Part shown: positions 33,036-40,782 of the stretch, piece by piece
Position numbering within the stretch: the stretch's first letter is position 1
Layout: each line of letters opens with the position of its first letter
Source of the DNA: a virus
IMG/VR virus record: IMGVR_UViG_3300036861_000339
Coordinates: 1-43,508 of that record
Length of the DNA: 43,508 nucleotides
Reading direction: 5' to 3' (one strand)
Program-made: the position numbers and the translations under genes
Notes under the pieces: generated by a model
What the model was told of the DNA's origin: nothing
The model's database searches: none
Seen by the model: the letters and a program-made list of their open reading frames with translations, nothing else

Positions 33036-33242
33036 ATGGCAACTCTAACGGCACGAGAGGTAGGTGACGCTCTCGGACTTGAGCACATCGAAGTCATTCG
33101 GCGTATTCGTCGAGGGGAAATTGAAGCCACCAAGAAGGGGTGGTTCTGGCTCGTCAAGAAAGAGGAGGTAGAACTTGTGAAGAAGAAGCCTTGGTACAAG
33201 AGTTTGATGGAGCTACGAGCTCGCCGCCAGACATCCGACTAG
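33036..33242 (+). CDS. Small helix-turn-helix (excisionase/MerR-like) DNA-binding protein
   Basis: A 68-aa protein: LTAREVGDALGLEHIEVIRR is a winged-HTH of the excisionase type, followed by the wing GWFWLVKKEEVELV and a basic tail. AAGGGAG lies upstream. As the first gene after the divergent promoter pair it may regulate those promoters or help load the replication protein encoded next. Confidence 0.75.
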   Translation: MATLTAREVGDALGLEHIEVIRRIRRGEIEATKKGWFWLVKKEEVELVKKKPWYKSLMELRARRQTSD

Positions 33243-33245
33243 TCA

Positions 33246-35204
33246 ATGATGGCAGTAGGAAACGCACACCAGTTTCTCGCTGCTGTTTGGGGACAACAAT
33301 CAGGCTACGTCTTTCTTCCATATAAAGATCTTGACAAGAATTGGAATGAGACTAGAGCCGTTCCCTACGATGGCGACACGGACATTCTCCCCAACATCGA
33401 GGAGTTTCGCGGCGACATCTATTTCTGTCCACAGCTCTTCTCCAAGCCCAAGCGGCTAAAGGAATACGCCCTCCCTACGCACTGGCTGTGGGCCGATCTG
33501 GACCCTATCCATCCCGACAAATTAAAGATCAAACCAACTATCGCTTGGGAGAGTTCTCCGGGACGCTTCCAGGCCCTGTGGTTGTTGGATAAGGAGATTC
33601 CAGCAGAAGATGCAGCACAACTTTCACGACGCATTGCATTCTCTGAGGGTGCGGATAAGGGCGGCTGGGATGTCACTCAGGTCCTACGTATTCCAGGCAG
33701 TCGTAATCATAAATATAAGATGGCCCCGCCTGTCAAGCTTCTTTGGGCTGCCAAGAATGCTTACTCTACTCGAGCCATCAAAGCCGCGTATCCCCGCGTC
33801 AATGGACATTCTCACGAGTCAGCAGCTACTGGAAATTGGCCGGCAGTTTCCGAAGCCGCTATTCAATCTGCAATTGCCGGTCTTCCCCTTGGCTACCGAC
33901 GACGACTTACTCAAGATCCTGCGCTGGCGGATCGAAGTAAGGAACTTCAACTTCTTGCCAGAGACCTTATCCGCAAGAGAATACAACCAGAGGTGGTTGC
34001 GCACATTCTACAGCGGGCTTCTGTAAACAAGTTTGCCGGACGAAAAAACGAACACGAAATCCTCCTAAAGCAGGTCGCCGACGCAGAAATCGCTGTCGCT
34101 GCGACCACTAAGTTTAAGGTGCCCAAACCTCGGGCGAAGCCCTCTGAAGATGACGGTCTGCTTGAACAGATGGAGGTTCATAAGTGGGCCGGATTCATGC
34201 AGATTCCTACAAGATTGGAATGGTTAGTAGATGATGCCTGGGTGGATCGATCTGTTGGATTTATCAGCGGTCGAAGTAAATCCTATAAGACTTGGATTGC
34301 GCTTGATCTTGCACTCAGTTTGGTGTCGGGAGAACCATTTCTTGGCCGTCACCAAGTTAGGCGATCTGGGCCTGTACTGCTCATCCAAGAAGAGGATCCT
34401 GCTCCGGTCCTACAAGAACGTCTTCGGCTCATTGCCAAACAGAAAGGAATGCTCCCGAAACTAGAGATTGCGCGAAGCGACCTCATCCGTATTACGTATC
34501 CCGACTACCCTCTGCACATTATCAACCTGCAAGGGTTCAATCTCGGAGCGGAAGAGAAGATCGATCAAGTTCGTCGCCTCATCGCTGAGATTAATCCAGT
34601 CGCCGTCATCATGGATCCCCTCATTGTTATGCTCGCAGGTACTGGAGCTGACGAGAATAAAGCCACAGAGATTTCCATGGTACTCCAGGCAGTTAAGATG
34701 TGGAGGGAGGAATTTGGATGCGCGGTCATCATTGTCCACCACTGGAACAAGGGAAAGATCGAAGAGGGCGAGAGATTCGCTCAACACATGTATGGGTCTT
34801 TCGTCTTCCATGCGTGGTTGGAAAGTGCGCTGCACGTGATGCCGATCATCGAGGAAGAGCAAGAGAAGATCAACGAGGTCAAAGTAGAGAGGGAGTTCAA
34901 AGCCGCACCATCGGGTCGAGCGATGCAGTTAAGGTTCGAAATTGACTCGTCTAAGAACTACACTTATGAAGTAGTTCATCTGGATGAGAAGACGCTGAGT
35001 CCGATGGGGCAACAACTACTAGACCTCGTCACAGAAGCTGGACCACAGGGAACAACCACCCCAGAACTCGTTGCTGTCAGTGGTCACCCTCGGCCGAAAG
35101 TGGTTGAACAACTTCGCCGTCTCGTGAAGACGAAGCAGGTAGTAGTCATCGAGAAGGGAGGCGGCAGAGGTAAATCCACGAAATATGGAGTTCCTTCCGA
35201 ATGA
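33246..35204 (+). CDS. Primase-helicase: AEP/RepB-type primase plus RepA-like RecA-fold ATPase
   Basis: A 652-aa fusion. Residues ~1-190 are an archaeo-eukaryotic primase-like domain with the DxD in LWADLDP (84-86), SSPGRFQALWLLD, and RIPGSRNHKY. A helical linker follows. From ~315 comes a RepA-like ATPase: Walker A GRSKSYKTW (~340), the EED of VLLIQEEDP, Walker B AVIMDPLIV and IIVHHWNKG. The C-terminal ~75 residues form a winged helix (TTPELVAVSGHPRPKVVEQL). It probably primes and unwinds at the phage origin. The start lies just after the HTH gene; its ribosome site is weak, suggesting coupling. Confidence 0.85.
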   Translation: MMAVGNAHQFLAAVWGQQSGYVFLPYKDLDKNWNETRAVPYDGDTDILPNIEEFRGDIYFCPQLFSKPKRLKEYALPTHWLWADLDPIHPDKLKIKPTIAWESSPGRFQALWLLDKEIPAEDAAQLSRRIAFSEGADKGGWDVTQVLRIPGSRNHKYKMAPPVKLLWAAKNAYSTRAIKAAYPRVNGHSHESAATGNWPAVSEAAIQSAIAGLPLGYRRRLTQDPALADRSKELQLLARDLIRKRIQPEVVAHILQRASVNKFAGRKNEHEILLKQVADAEIAVAATTKFKVPKPRAKPSEDDGLLEQMEVHKWAGFMQIPTRLEWLVDDAWVDRSVGFISGRSKSYKTWIALDLALSLVSGEPFLGRHQVRRSGPVLLIQEEDPAPVLQERLRLIAKQKGMLPKLEIARSDLIRITYPDYPLHIINLQGFNLGAEEKIDQVRRLIAEINPVAVIMDPLIVMLAGTGADENKATEISMVLQAVKMWREEFGCAVIIVHHWNKGKIEEGERFAQHMYGSFVFHAWLESALHVMPIIEEEQEKINEVKVEREFKAAPSGRAMQLRFEIDSSKNYTYEVVHLDEKTLSPMGQQLLDLVTEAGPQGTTTPELVAVSGHPRPKVVEQLRRLVKTKQVVVIEKGGGRGKSTKYGVPSE

Positions 35205-35222
35205 TGGGTTTCTCGGTTCCCC

Positions 35223-35251
35223 TTTACAGGAGGCTAATGGAATGGGACAAT
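35223..35251 (+). promoter_or_regulatory. Weak promoter candidate for the second early operon
   Basis: TTTACA (35223-35228), 17 bases, GACAAT (35246-35251) in the gap after the primase-helicase gene. The -10 environment TGGGACAATA is repeated at the candidate promoter at 41213. The same gap holds an AGGAGG followed by a 16-codon ORF (35237-35287) that overlaps the next start. Confidence 0.35.
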
Positions 35252-35276
35252 ATAGAGACAGGACAGTCTGGCCATA

Positions 35277-35597
35277 ATGGACAGTAATCCTGAAAGAGAA
35301 AGGGGCGAAGGTTTGCTGACCCAGCTTTCACTTCGACAAGAAGCCTATCGCGGGATCATTCAGGCCATTCGGGCGGGCGATGACAAATCGTTCTCGGATG
35401 GCCTGGTTTCTTCTGCGTTAGATATGCAAGGGGAGGATGCCACGATCGCCTGCGCGACAGTCCTATTTGAGCTCGGCCATGACCCAGAACGTGAACCAGC
35501 TGAGAACGATATTCTCTGGGCGTCCGAATTTCTCGATCACTTAGATACGATGGGATTTGAGGTAAGGCGGAAGATGGATGGCCAAGTTAACACCTGA
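35277..35597 (+). CDS. Small helical protein, unknown
   Basis: A 106-aa acidic protein: EGLLTQLSLRQEAYRGII, then CATVLFELGHDPEREP, ending RKMDGQVNT. No motif recognised. Its ATG has no good ribosome site and sits inside a 16-codon leader ORF (35237-35287) that does follow AGGAGG, so it may be translated by coupling. The 3' end overlaps the next gene by 20 bases. Confidence 0.6.
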   Translation: MDSNPERERGEGLLTQLSLRQEAYRGIIQAIRAGDDKSFSDGLVSSALDMQGEDATIACATVLFELGHDPEREPAENDILWASEFLDHLDTMGFEVRRKMDGQVNT

Positions 35598-35781
35598 ACA
35601 GAAACTTGATCTCCTGATTAAGTGGAGGAAAGAGGTCAAGGCTGAGATCCAAGACATTTGGGACCGCATCAATGGAGACAGCGATGCGGCTGCTGAATTC
35701 GCTGACGAGACACGCAGTATCGCAGAGCGCGCGCGTAGACTGGCCGCTCGTGTCGAGAAGGAACTAAAGGAGTTGGAATAG
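35578..35781 (+). CDS. Small coiled-coil protein
   Basis: A 67-aa, highly charged, helical protein (LDLLIKWRKEVKAEIQDIWD, then SIAERARRLAARVEKELKEL). Overlaps the preceding gene by 20 bases and abuts the next. Likely a small scaffold or inhibitor-type early protein; function unknown. Confidence 0.6.
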   Translation: MAKLTPEQKLDLLIKWRKEVKAEIQDIWDRINGDSDAAAEFADETRSIAERARRLAARVEKELKELE

Positions 35782-36051
35782 ATGCAAGGTATTGAAACCG
35801 AAGAGAAGATCGCAATCCCGACGATGCAAGTGAGCGCACCTCCTCGTCAAGTATGTGTAACCATCTCATTTCAACCCACTGAAGGTGAACACTGGACCAG
35901 GGATAATGAATTCTTCCATGAAGACTTCCCACAGGGGTTCGACCTCGATGGGAAGTTCCGTGCTCGTGTTGGGGTTGCGTTGAGCGAGGCTCTCACCAAG
36001 CCCCCTGTGGTTGAAGGAGTTACCTCCGCTACGAATGATCCCATCCCATGA
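35782..36051 (+). CDS. Small protein, unknown
   Basis: An 89-aa protein directly after the previous stop, with AAGGAG upstream. It is beta-rich in the middle (RQVCVTISFQPTEGEHWTRD) and ends VTSATNDPIP. The stop overlaps the next start (ATGA). No family recognised. Confidence 0.6.
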   Translation: MQGIETEEKIAIPTMQVSAPPRQVCVTISFQPTEGEHWTRDNEFFHEDFPQGFDLDGKFRARVGVALSEALTKPPVVEGVTSATNDPIP

Positions 36052-36365
36052 GTACCTGGGGAGCGAGAGAACGTCTGCTTCAGATCGCCGAAGACGCAAC
36101 AGAAGCATGGTCCACTCCAGCACGTACATTTGCAGGGTTTCTAACTGCTTGGGAAATGGGGATAGCGTTCACCCTCGCATATCCAACTGCTGCTGAAGAA
36201 CTACTCGAGGTGATGATGAATACCACCAGTGATCAGAAGAACATACATGTTGTTCTCAAGCAATTGGTGGACGACCTCTTCCTCGGACCGCCGCCCTCAG
36301 CACTTGATGAAGTCGTTGCGGTGTTGACGGCCCGACATGGGGAAACACTATATGGCGAAGGGTAG
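36048..36365 (+). CDS. Small helical protein, unknown
   Basis: A 105-aa protein, mostly helical (RERLLQIAEDATEAWSTPAR; FLTAWEMGIAFTLAYPTAAE). ATGA coupling to the upstream gene. No catalytic or metal motif. Probably a small early regulator or host-takeover protein; this is inferred only from its place among early genes. Confidence 0.6.
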   Translation: MSTWGARERLLQIAEDATEAWSTPARTFAGFLTAWEMGIAFTLAYPTAAEELLEVMMNTTSDQKNIHVVLKQLVDDLFLGPPPSALDEVVAVLTARHGETLYGEG

Positions 36366-37158
36366 TTGGCGCGACACCCCAGAGTTCATCCACAGGGAGG
36401 ACCATGAGGAACCGAGAATGAGACCTTCAATCGGGAAGCTAATCACCAAGCTGAAGAAGCTTGATGCTCTCGGTGAACATCCTGATGCCGTCACCTATGT
36501 CAATGAAGCACTCGCCCGTCACTATTTCGTTCATGAACGCTTGCGACCAGCAGATGCGTTCGAGAACTTCATGGCCGCCTATCGTGTCTGGCTCGCAGCG
36601 ATGAACTATCCGTCACATCTCGAAGATGTAAGAAATGACCGGCAGTTGGAAATGGTCCAAAATGCGATTACAGGAGATGATGTATTGAAATCTCAAAGCT
36701 TAGGGACCCGTCTTCGTGAGCATCTCGACGGACCAGATGATGAACCTCTACCTTCGGTGGTGGGAAAGAAGGTTAAGATCAAAGTCAGGAACAATCAATC
36801 ACCCGGCCCCTCGCACAAGTCCCCGATCGCGTTCAAAGGGACGAATATCGGAAGTGGGTTCACAATTCCTGGGGTTCCTGGCAAGTTTATCTGGCACGCA
36901 TCAGATGTGGGAGATAAGCCACCGGATCTGGATGCGGTCGTTGATATCTTTGCCGCGGGATTAGCCAGCGTTGGTGAAGCTCGGCGAAGCCCCGATCTTA
37001 AGGACAAGAAATTGATGAAGCAGGTTCGGCAGATCATTTGGTCTCACACCTACGATACTAACTACGAACCGATATGTAGTTGCGGCGCTGAATTCCCCAT
37101 TGGGGAGGATTGGGCTGTTCACGTTCGTAAATTGATCTGGAAGGAGTTGAAGGGTTGA
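36352..37158 (+). CDS. Unknown early protein with helical N terminus
   Basis: 268 aa from the ATG at 36352 (36337 is an in-frame alternative). Residues ~25-110 are helical (IGKLITKLKKLDALGEHPDA; FENFMAAYRVWLAAM), then a polar linker (KVRNNQSPGPSHKSP), and a C-terminal domain with CSCGAEF, a possible zinc site, and EDWAVHVRKLIWKEL. The linker suggests two separate domains. Function unknown. Confidence 0.65.
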   Translation: MAKGSWRDTPEFIHREDHEEPRMRPSIGKLITKLKKLDALGEHPDAVTYVNEALARHYFVHERLRPADAFENFMAAYRVWLAAMNYPSHLEDVRNDRQLEMVQNAITGDDVLKSQSLGTRLREHLDGPDDEPLPSVVGKKVKIKVRNNQSPGPSHKSPIAFKGTNIGSGFTIPGVPGKFIWHASDVGDKPPDLDAVVDIFAAGLASVGEARRSPDLKDKKLMKQVRQIIWSHTYDTNYEPICSCGAEFPIGEDWAVHVRKLIWKELKG

Positions 37159-37283
37159 AGAATCAAGCACATAAGATGAGGAAGCCGTTGCGAAAGCGGC
37201 TTTGGAAGCTAGTGAACAAAAGAGTAGTAGTCGGTATCGGAGCGGCTCTACTCCATGGATTGCTCACAGGGAGGGCGATTTAG
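37155..37283 (+). CDS. 42-aa basic membrane peptide
   Basis: A TTG start overlapping the previous stop (TTGA) and a stop overlapping the next GTG (TAGTG). The sequence is basic at first (KMRKPLRKRLWKLVNKR) and then hydrophobic (VVVGIGAALLHGLLTG), like a small membrane-targeted peptide. The double overlap supports it. Function unknown. Confidence 0.5.
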   Translation: MKNQAHKMRKPLRKRLWKLVNKRVVVGIGAALLHGLLTGRAI

Positions 37284-37564
37284 TGACGCTAGATTCGGTG
37301 ATGCAGGATTACCTCGCAGGGGAGACGCGCCGAATGAACCGTCTTACAGGTAAGATTAAAGTAAGGAAGATGAGTGGTCAGGTGCCGCTTCCTGGACGCG
37401 TTGCACTTCGGAAGAAACCAATCTGGGTTCATGCGACGCTTCCAGAGATTCGTGCTCGCTTACCACACGAGTACCGAAACACATTCACCTACCGCAACCC
37501 AGAGAGGATTGGGAGATGTGATCTTTGTAACAAGAAGAGGAAGAACTCGAGGCATACATTCTGA
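37283..37564 (+). CDS. Small basic protein with a CxxC motif
   Basis: 93 aa from the GTG at 37283, chosen by overlap with the preceding stop; the same frame is open to 37202 inside the upstream mini-gene. It is basic (GETRRMNRLTGKIKVRKMSG) and ends with RCDLCNKKRKNSRH, half of a zinc knuckle. It shares TGATG with thyX. Possibly nucleic-acid binding. Confidence 0.6.
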   Translation: MTLDSVMQDYLAGETRRMNRLTGKIKVRKMSGQVPLPGRVALRKKPIWVHATLPEIRARLPHEYRNTFTYRNPERIGRCDLCNKKRKNSRHTF

Positions 37565-38232
37565 TGAAAGTACTTAATAAGGGAGAAGTCATCTTAGTTG
37601 ATCATATGGCGGGTGATCACAAGGTTTACGGAGCGGCTCGTGTATCCACAGGGAAGCGACCAGAGGATAGTTCATCAGGAGAGGTAGCGGATCGCCATCT
37701 CATCGAATACCTTATGAAAAATGGACACGGTACTCCATTCGAGCATGCCGTCTTTCAGTTCTTCGTGAAGGCCCCCATTTTCGTAGTTCGTGAATGGCAG
37801 AGACACCGCATCGCTTCTTACAATGAGCAGTCGGGACGTTACAAGCAGTTCGAACCAGAATTCTACATTCCTCAGCAGGTGAGAGTCCCTGATCCGCGAA
37901 ATAAGCAGTCAAGTGTTCCTGTCATGAATGACTTCGACAACATCCTTCACCGTTTGAATGTAGACAGTCAGGAAGCTTTTGACTCTTATGAGTGGATGAT
38001 TGGTCGAGGGGTGGCTCGTGAGATAGCACGCCTCATCCTGCCGCTGAATATGTATACCTCGTTCTGGTTCACAGTGAACGCAAGATCACTAATGAATTTC
38101 TTGGAGTTGCGTACTGCTGAAAATGCTCAGTGGGAGATTCAAGAGTACGCACGAGCTATGGAGGATATGTTCCGTGAAATAATGCCGATGACGCACGATG
38201 CTTGGCACGCGAATGGAAGGAAGGCACCATGA
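37564..38232 (+). CDS. thyX: Flavin-dependent thymidylate synthase
   Basis: A 222-aa ThyX with the signature RHRIASYNEQSGRY (80-93), the N-terminal AARVSTGKRPEDSS, the HGTPFEHAVFQFFVKAP block and the C-terminal RTAENAQWEIQEYARAME. Size and all FAD/dUMP motifs are normal. It makes dTMP from dUMP using methylene-folate and FAD. TGATG coupling upstream, ATGA downstream. Its presence means the ThyA-like genes at 26.5-28.4 kb are probably not needed for dTMP. Confidence 0.95.
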   Translation: MKVLNKGEVILVDHMAGDHKVYGAARVSTGKRPEDSSSGEVADRHLIEYLMKNGHGTPFEHAVFQFFVKAPIFVVREWQRHRIASYNEQSGRYKQFEPEFYIPQQVRVPDPRNKQSSVPVMNDFDNILHRLNVDSQEAFDSYEWMIGRGVAREIARLILPLNMYTSFWFTVNARSLMNFLELRTAENAQWEIQEYARAMEDMFREIMPMTHDAWHANGRKAP

Positions 38233-38678
38233 CGATCGAAGATCAACCAAAGCCAATTCCGAATGAGAAACCGAATATCGCTGATCTTGTTAGTAACGAT
38301 ATCCAAGAGAGGAAGCGGATCGGCACTGAGAGATATGGCACTCCACTTCAGCCGTTCAATGGTCGCAACGGTTTAGTGGATCTCTATCAGGAGCTACTTG
38401 ACGCAACGCAGTATATTCGTCAGGTGATTGAAGAAGACGACAAACCGATGATGCTCTGTAATGCTGGATGTGGTTGCAGACTGTTCGGGGGCGAATGGTT
38501 CGCAAGTGAACATTGGTCTGATGCAGATGCTAGTGACTGCGCTTGCGGGGGACCTTGCCAGTGGGATAATTGGGAGCAGTTCATTCGAGACGTGCTTACT
38601 CGACCAGAAGAATACTATAACCACCTTCCAGAAGATGATCAAAGAAGCTTGTTAAGCTTTAACCGAAGGGAGCGATAG
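38229..38678 (+). CDS. dNTP pyrophosphohydrolase-like N terminus with Cys-rich tail
   Basis: 149 aa from the ATG at 38229 (ATGA with thyX). The N-terminal part (NDIQERKRIGTERYGTPLQP, then LVDLYQELLDATQYIRQVIE) resembles small all-alpha phage proteins related to nucleotide pyrophosphohydrolases. The C-terminal half has many Cys (LCNAGCGCRLFGG, DCACGGPCQW), likely zinc-binding. Next to thyX a nucleotide role is likely but unproven. Confidence 0.6.
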   Translation: MTIEDQPKPIPNEKPNIADLVSNDIQERKRIGTERYGTPLQPFNGRNGLVDLYQELLDATQYIRQVIEEDDKPMMLCNAGCGCRLFGGEWFASEHWSDADASDCACGGPCQWDNWEQFIRDVLTRPEEYYNHLPEDDQRSLLSFNRRER

Positions 38679-38681
38679 AAC

Positions 38682-38828
38682 GTGAGCAGCCGAACGTCTC
38701 AGAACCCGGATGTTCCGTGGCGCGACGAAACGATGTTCACCCCCGACACCGAAGCCCGACCCGACGAACCCCGAACGGAACCGTTCAGCGTGGACGACAT
38801 CGCGGGTTGGCGCGCCCGGCACGTCTAG
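38682..38828 (+). CDS. 48-aa acidic protein in a high-GC patch
   Basis: A GTG start four bases after the previous stop, with GGGAG upstream. The product is acidic and Pro-rich (NPDVPWRDETMFTPDTEARP; ending DDIAGWRARHV). This stretch is far richer in G and C than its neighbours, which suggests recent acquisition. An alternative frame (38710-38943) covers most of it; only one may be used. Confidence 0.4.
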   Translation: MSSRTSQNPDVPWRDETMFTPDTEARPDEPRTEPFSVDDIAGWRARHV

Positions 38829-38943
38829 ATTAGAGGAGGCGACCAAACCTTTCTTACGAGAGAACCCTTATAGCGATTTCGGAAGTCATCTCATCCGAGT
38901 TACAGATGCGGAATTTGAGAAGTTGAGGAGATTGGTTGAATGA
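38710..38943 (+). CDS. ORF overlapping the high-GC patch; C-terminal half looks real
   Basis: A 77-aa frame. Its last ~36 residues (ATKPFLRENPYSDFGSHLIR, then DAEFEKLRRLVE) look like a normal small protein and the stop is coupled to the next start (ATGA). Its first ~40 residues are the out-of-frame reading of the high-GC patch and look unnatural. An AGAGGAGG at 38832-38839 suggests the original start was just downstream, but no start codon remains there. Possibly a gene whose 5' end was replaced. Confidence 0.4.
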   Translation: MFRGATKRCSPPTPKPDPTNPERNRSAWTTSRVGAPGTSRLEEATKPFLRENPYSDFGSHLIRVTDAEFEKLRRLVE

Positions 38944-38996
38944 TTAAATTTTTGCGCCGTTTGTGGGTCATTATCAAAGTGAGGTACTTCGAATGA
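38940..38996 (+). CDS. 18-aa basic hydrophobic peptide
   Basis: MIKFLRRLWVIIKVRYFE. The ATG overlaps the upstream stop (ATGA) and the stop overlaps the next ATG (ATGA). Cationic-hydrophobic make-up is like a membrane-active peptide, but it may only serve to couple translation. Confidence 0.35.
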   Translation: MIKFLRRLWVIIKVRYFE

Positions 38997-39340
38997 ATCC
39001 CAGAGACTTCCCAACCTATGGAGCAGGATTGATTGCAGAGGAACGAGCGAGACAAATCCATGCAGAAGGTTGGACTCTCAAACATGATAAAGATCACACC
39101 CATGAGGAATTAGTTCTTGCCGCAATCGCTTATGCTCTTCCTAAAAGTTGGCGCGCCAGAACTATCTTCGACCATAACCCCGAACGCAGTTTGAAGAAAT
39201 CTCTGTGGAGGCTATTCTGGCCTTGGAGAGAGATGTGGTGGAAGCCTAGCGGTGACGATAGGGTTCGGGACCTGGTGAAAGCGGGGGCATTGATCGCTGC
39301 TGAGATTGATCGTTTGCAGGCGGTGCGAGATGGCACATAG
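38993..39340 (+). CDS. dNTP diphosphohydrolase-like small phage protein
   Basis: 115 aa from the ATG at 38993, coupled by ATGA. Motifs EERARQIHAEGWTLKHDKDH, EELVLAAIAYAL and DDRVRDLVKAGALIAAEIDR match a common small phage family thought to be all-alpha nucleotide pyrophosphohydrolases. A Trp/Arg-rich insert (WRLFWPWREMWWKP) lies between. The nucleotide substrate is unknown. Confidence 0.65.
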   Translation: MNPRDFPTYGAGLIAEERARQIHAEGWTLKHDKDHTHEELVLAAIAYALPKSWRARTIFDHNPERSLKKSLWRLFWPWREMWWKPSGDDRVRDLVKAGALIAAEIDRLQAVRDGT

Positions 39341-39536
39341 AGTCGAACGGCGCAAGCGAGTGATGCCTGAATCATCGATGGGAGTTTATTGCAAAGAGGG
39401 ATGTCGCGTCGGAACTGGCAACGAGCGTATCAGCGACATCCATCAGCATGTGCTTGAGACGGGACATGTGGTTTATCGGATTGAAGAGCATGAGGTAGAA
39501 TGGGTACGCGTGGACAGTCAGGGAAGGGTAGTATGA
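39330..39536 (+). CDS. Small protein, unknown
   Basis: 68 aa from the ATG at 39330. It contains Cys and His in YCKEGCRVG and DIHQHVLETGH, a possible Cys2His2-type metal site. Overlaps the preceding gene by 11 bases and the next by ATGA. Confidence 0.6.
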   Translation: MAHRVERRKRVMPESSMGVYCKEGCRVGTGNERISDIHQHVLETGHVVYRIEEHEVEWVRVDSQGRVV

Positions 39537-39922
39537 GGATTCTCGTCTGCGGCGATCGCAACTGGGCTGACCGAAAGTTCATCGCCGAGGTGCTCGAAGA
39601 CATGAAGGACAACTTCTCGACCTGGCAGGTGTTGATCGAGGGCGAAGCCCCCGGTGCTGATAGCATCGCCGCGAAGTGGGCGCGGAGAAATGGGATTACT
39701 GTGTTCGCTTTCCCCGCTGATTGGGATCTTTACGGACGCGCAGCTGGGCCGATCAGGAACAAGCAAATGCTGGACGAAGGCAAACCTGATATGGTGATCG
39801 CCTTCCATGACAACATCGAAGAAAGCCGCGGGACGAGGAATATGCTTACCATCTTAAGGAAGAGTGGGATGAAGCAGGTATGGCTGTACTCGCATAATGC
39901 CGACCCGCGTCGGTGGGACTAG
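39533..39922 (+). CDS. SLOG-superfamily (DUF2493-like) protein
   Basis: 129 aa from the ATG at 39533 (ATGA). A Rossmann-like fold with the family motifs MRILVCGDRNWADRKFI, LIEGEAPGADSIAAKWA and PADWDLYGRAAGPIRNKQML. DUF2493/SLOG proteins bind nucleotides or nucleotide-derived ligands, and are frequent in phages and defence or conflict systems. Here it may act in nucleotide sensing or metabolism; the ligand is unknown. Confidence 0.85.
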   Translation: MRILVCGDRNWADRKFIAEVLEDMKDNFSTWQVLIEGEAPGADSIAAKWARRNGITVFAFPADWDLYGRAAGPIRNKQMLDEGKPDMVIAFHDNIEESRGTRNMLTILRKSGMKQVWLYSHNADPRRWD

Positions 39923-39998
39923 AATTTCGCAGGGCATCCACTGATGGCCCGTGATTACATCCCACCCTATCTTCGGCAGTGACTCTAGGTGGTGACCA

Positions 39999-40538
39999 GT
40001 GGTTGAACCAGCTGGGAAAACCAGGACTTGCATCCGGTGCGGTCGGGCGAAGCCCCGAGATGATTTCTACCCCGGTCAGGGCAACACTTGTAAGAAGTGC
40101 GTTAGCGATGCGACGAAGGCGCGGAGGAGAGCTGATCCTATAAAGTATCGCGCCACGAGGTCTACGTGGGAGAAGGATAACCCAAGACGGCAGAAGACTC
40201 GGAGACGATCGCGATATAAGCGGCGATATAAGCTCTCTATCGTTCAGATGTTGCAAATGCTTATCGCTCAGGATCGAAAGTGTCTTATCTGTAAAGTCCC
40301 TATCACCATCCCTGATGACCCAAAACCCCCCACAGGCGCTACGAAGGCTGTCATTGACCATTCCCACGAAGATGGCCACGTGCGGGGGTTGTTATGCAGC
40401 GCCTGTAATGTGGGATTGGGGCAGTTTATGGACGATCCGAAGATTATCAAGGCAGCGTACTACTACTTAAAAGAGGATATTAGGAAGATGAAGCTCAGCT
40501 CTCCGCGTATATCTACAGAGACGATTTTAGGAGAATAG
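39999..40538 (+). CDS. Endonuclease VII-like HNH nuclease
   Basis: A 179-aa protein. N-terminal zinc-binding motifs CIRCGRAKPRDDFYP and CKKC; a basic centre (RRQKTRRRSRYKRRYKL); then CLICKVPI, IDHSHEDGHVRGLLCSACN and GLGQFMDDP, the His-Asx-His core of recombination endonuclease VII-like enzymes. Such enzymes resolve Holliday junctions or branched DNA before packaging. Start is GTG with AGGTGG upstream. The RuvB-like gene 3 kb downstream may belong to the same recombination process. Confidence 0.85.
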   Translation: MVEPAGKTRTCIRCGRAKPRDDFYPGQGNTCKKCVSDATKARRRADPIKYRATRSTWEKDNPRRQKTRRRSRYKRRYKLSIVQMLQMLIAQDRKCLICKVPITIPDDPKPPTGATKAVIDHSHEDGHVRGLLCSACNVGLGQFMDDPKIIKAAYYYLKEDIRKMKLSSPRISTETILGE

Positions 40539-40546
40539 GGGGTATC

Positions 40547-40753
40547 ATGTCAATGAAAGATGAACTTTGGGCATTTGAAACTAAAAGAGAAACCAGTCTA
40601 GAACAGCTAATGAAACGGTTAGTTCTATTTGACGATGCTGTAGGAGGAGTTGGAGATCCTTACTATCAAGATCTTTATCAAGTAGTAATAGATCGTGCTC
40701 GAGAGATATTACTGTCCACAGGGGGTGAATCTCCTCAAAATCTGGATGATTGA
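40547..40753 (+). CDS. Small protein, unknown
   Basis: A 68-aa protein with AGGGGG just upstream of the ATG. Helical and acidic (LEQLMKRLVLFDDAVGG; DLYQVVIDRAREILLS). No motif. It is the last gene before the hairpin-rich gap. Confidence 0.6.
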   Translation: MSMKDELWAFETKRETSLEQLMKRLVLFDDAVGGVGDPYYQDLYQVVIDRAREILLSTGGESPQNLDD

Positions 40754-40782
40754 GGGGTAGGCCTGCGGATTAAACTGTCCCT

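Noticed and set aside
33036-33242. Lysogeny module suggested by the excisionase-like HTH
   Set aside because: No integrase, attachment-site repeat or CI-type repressor is visible in the window; the HTH alone does not show lysogeny.
39944-39982. 12-codon ORF between the SLOG and endonuclease VII-like genes
   Set aside because: Too short, with no exact coupling to either neighbour; chance cannot be excluded.
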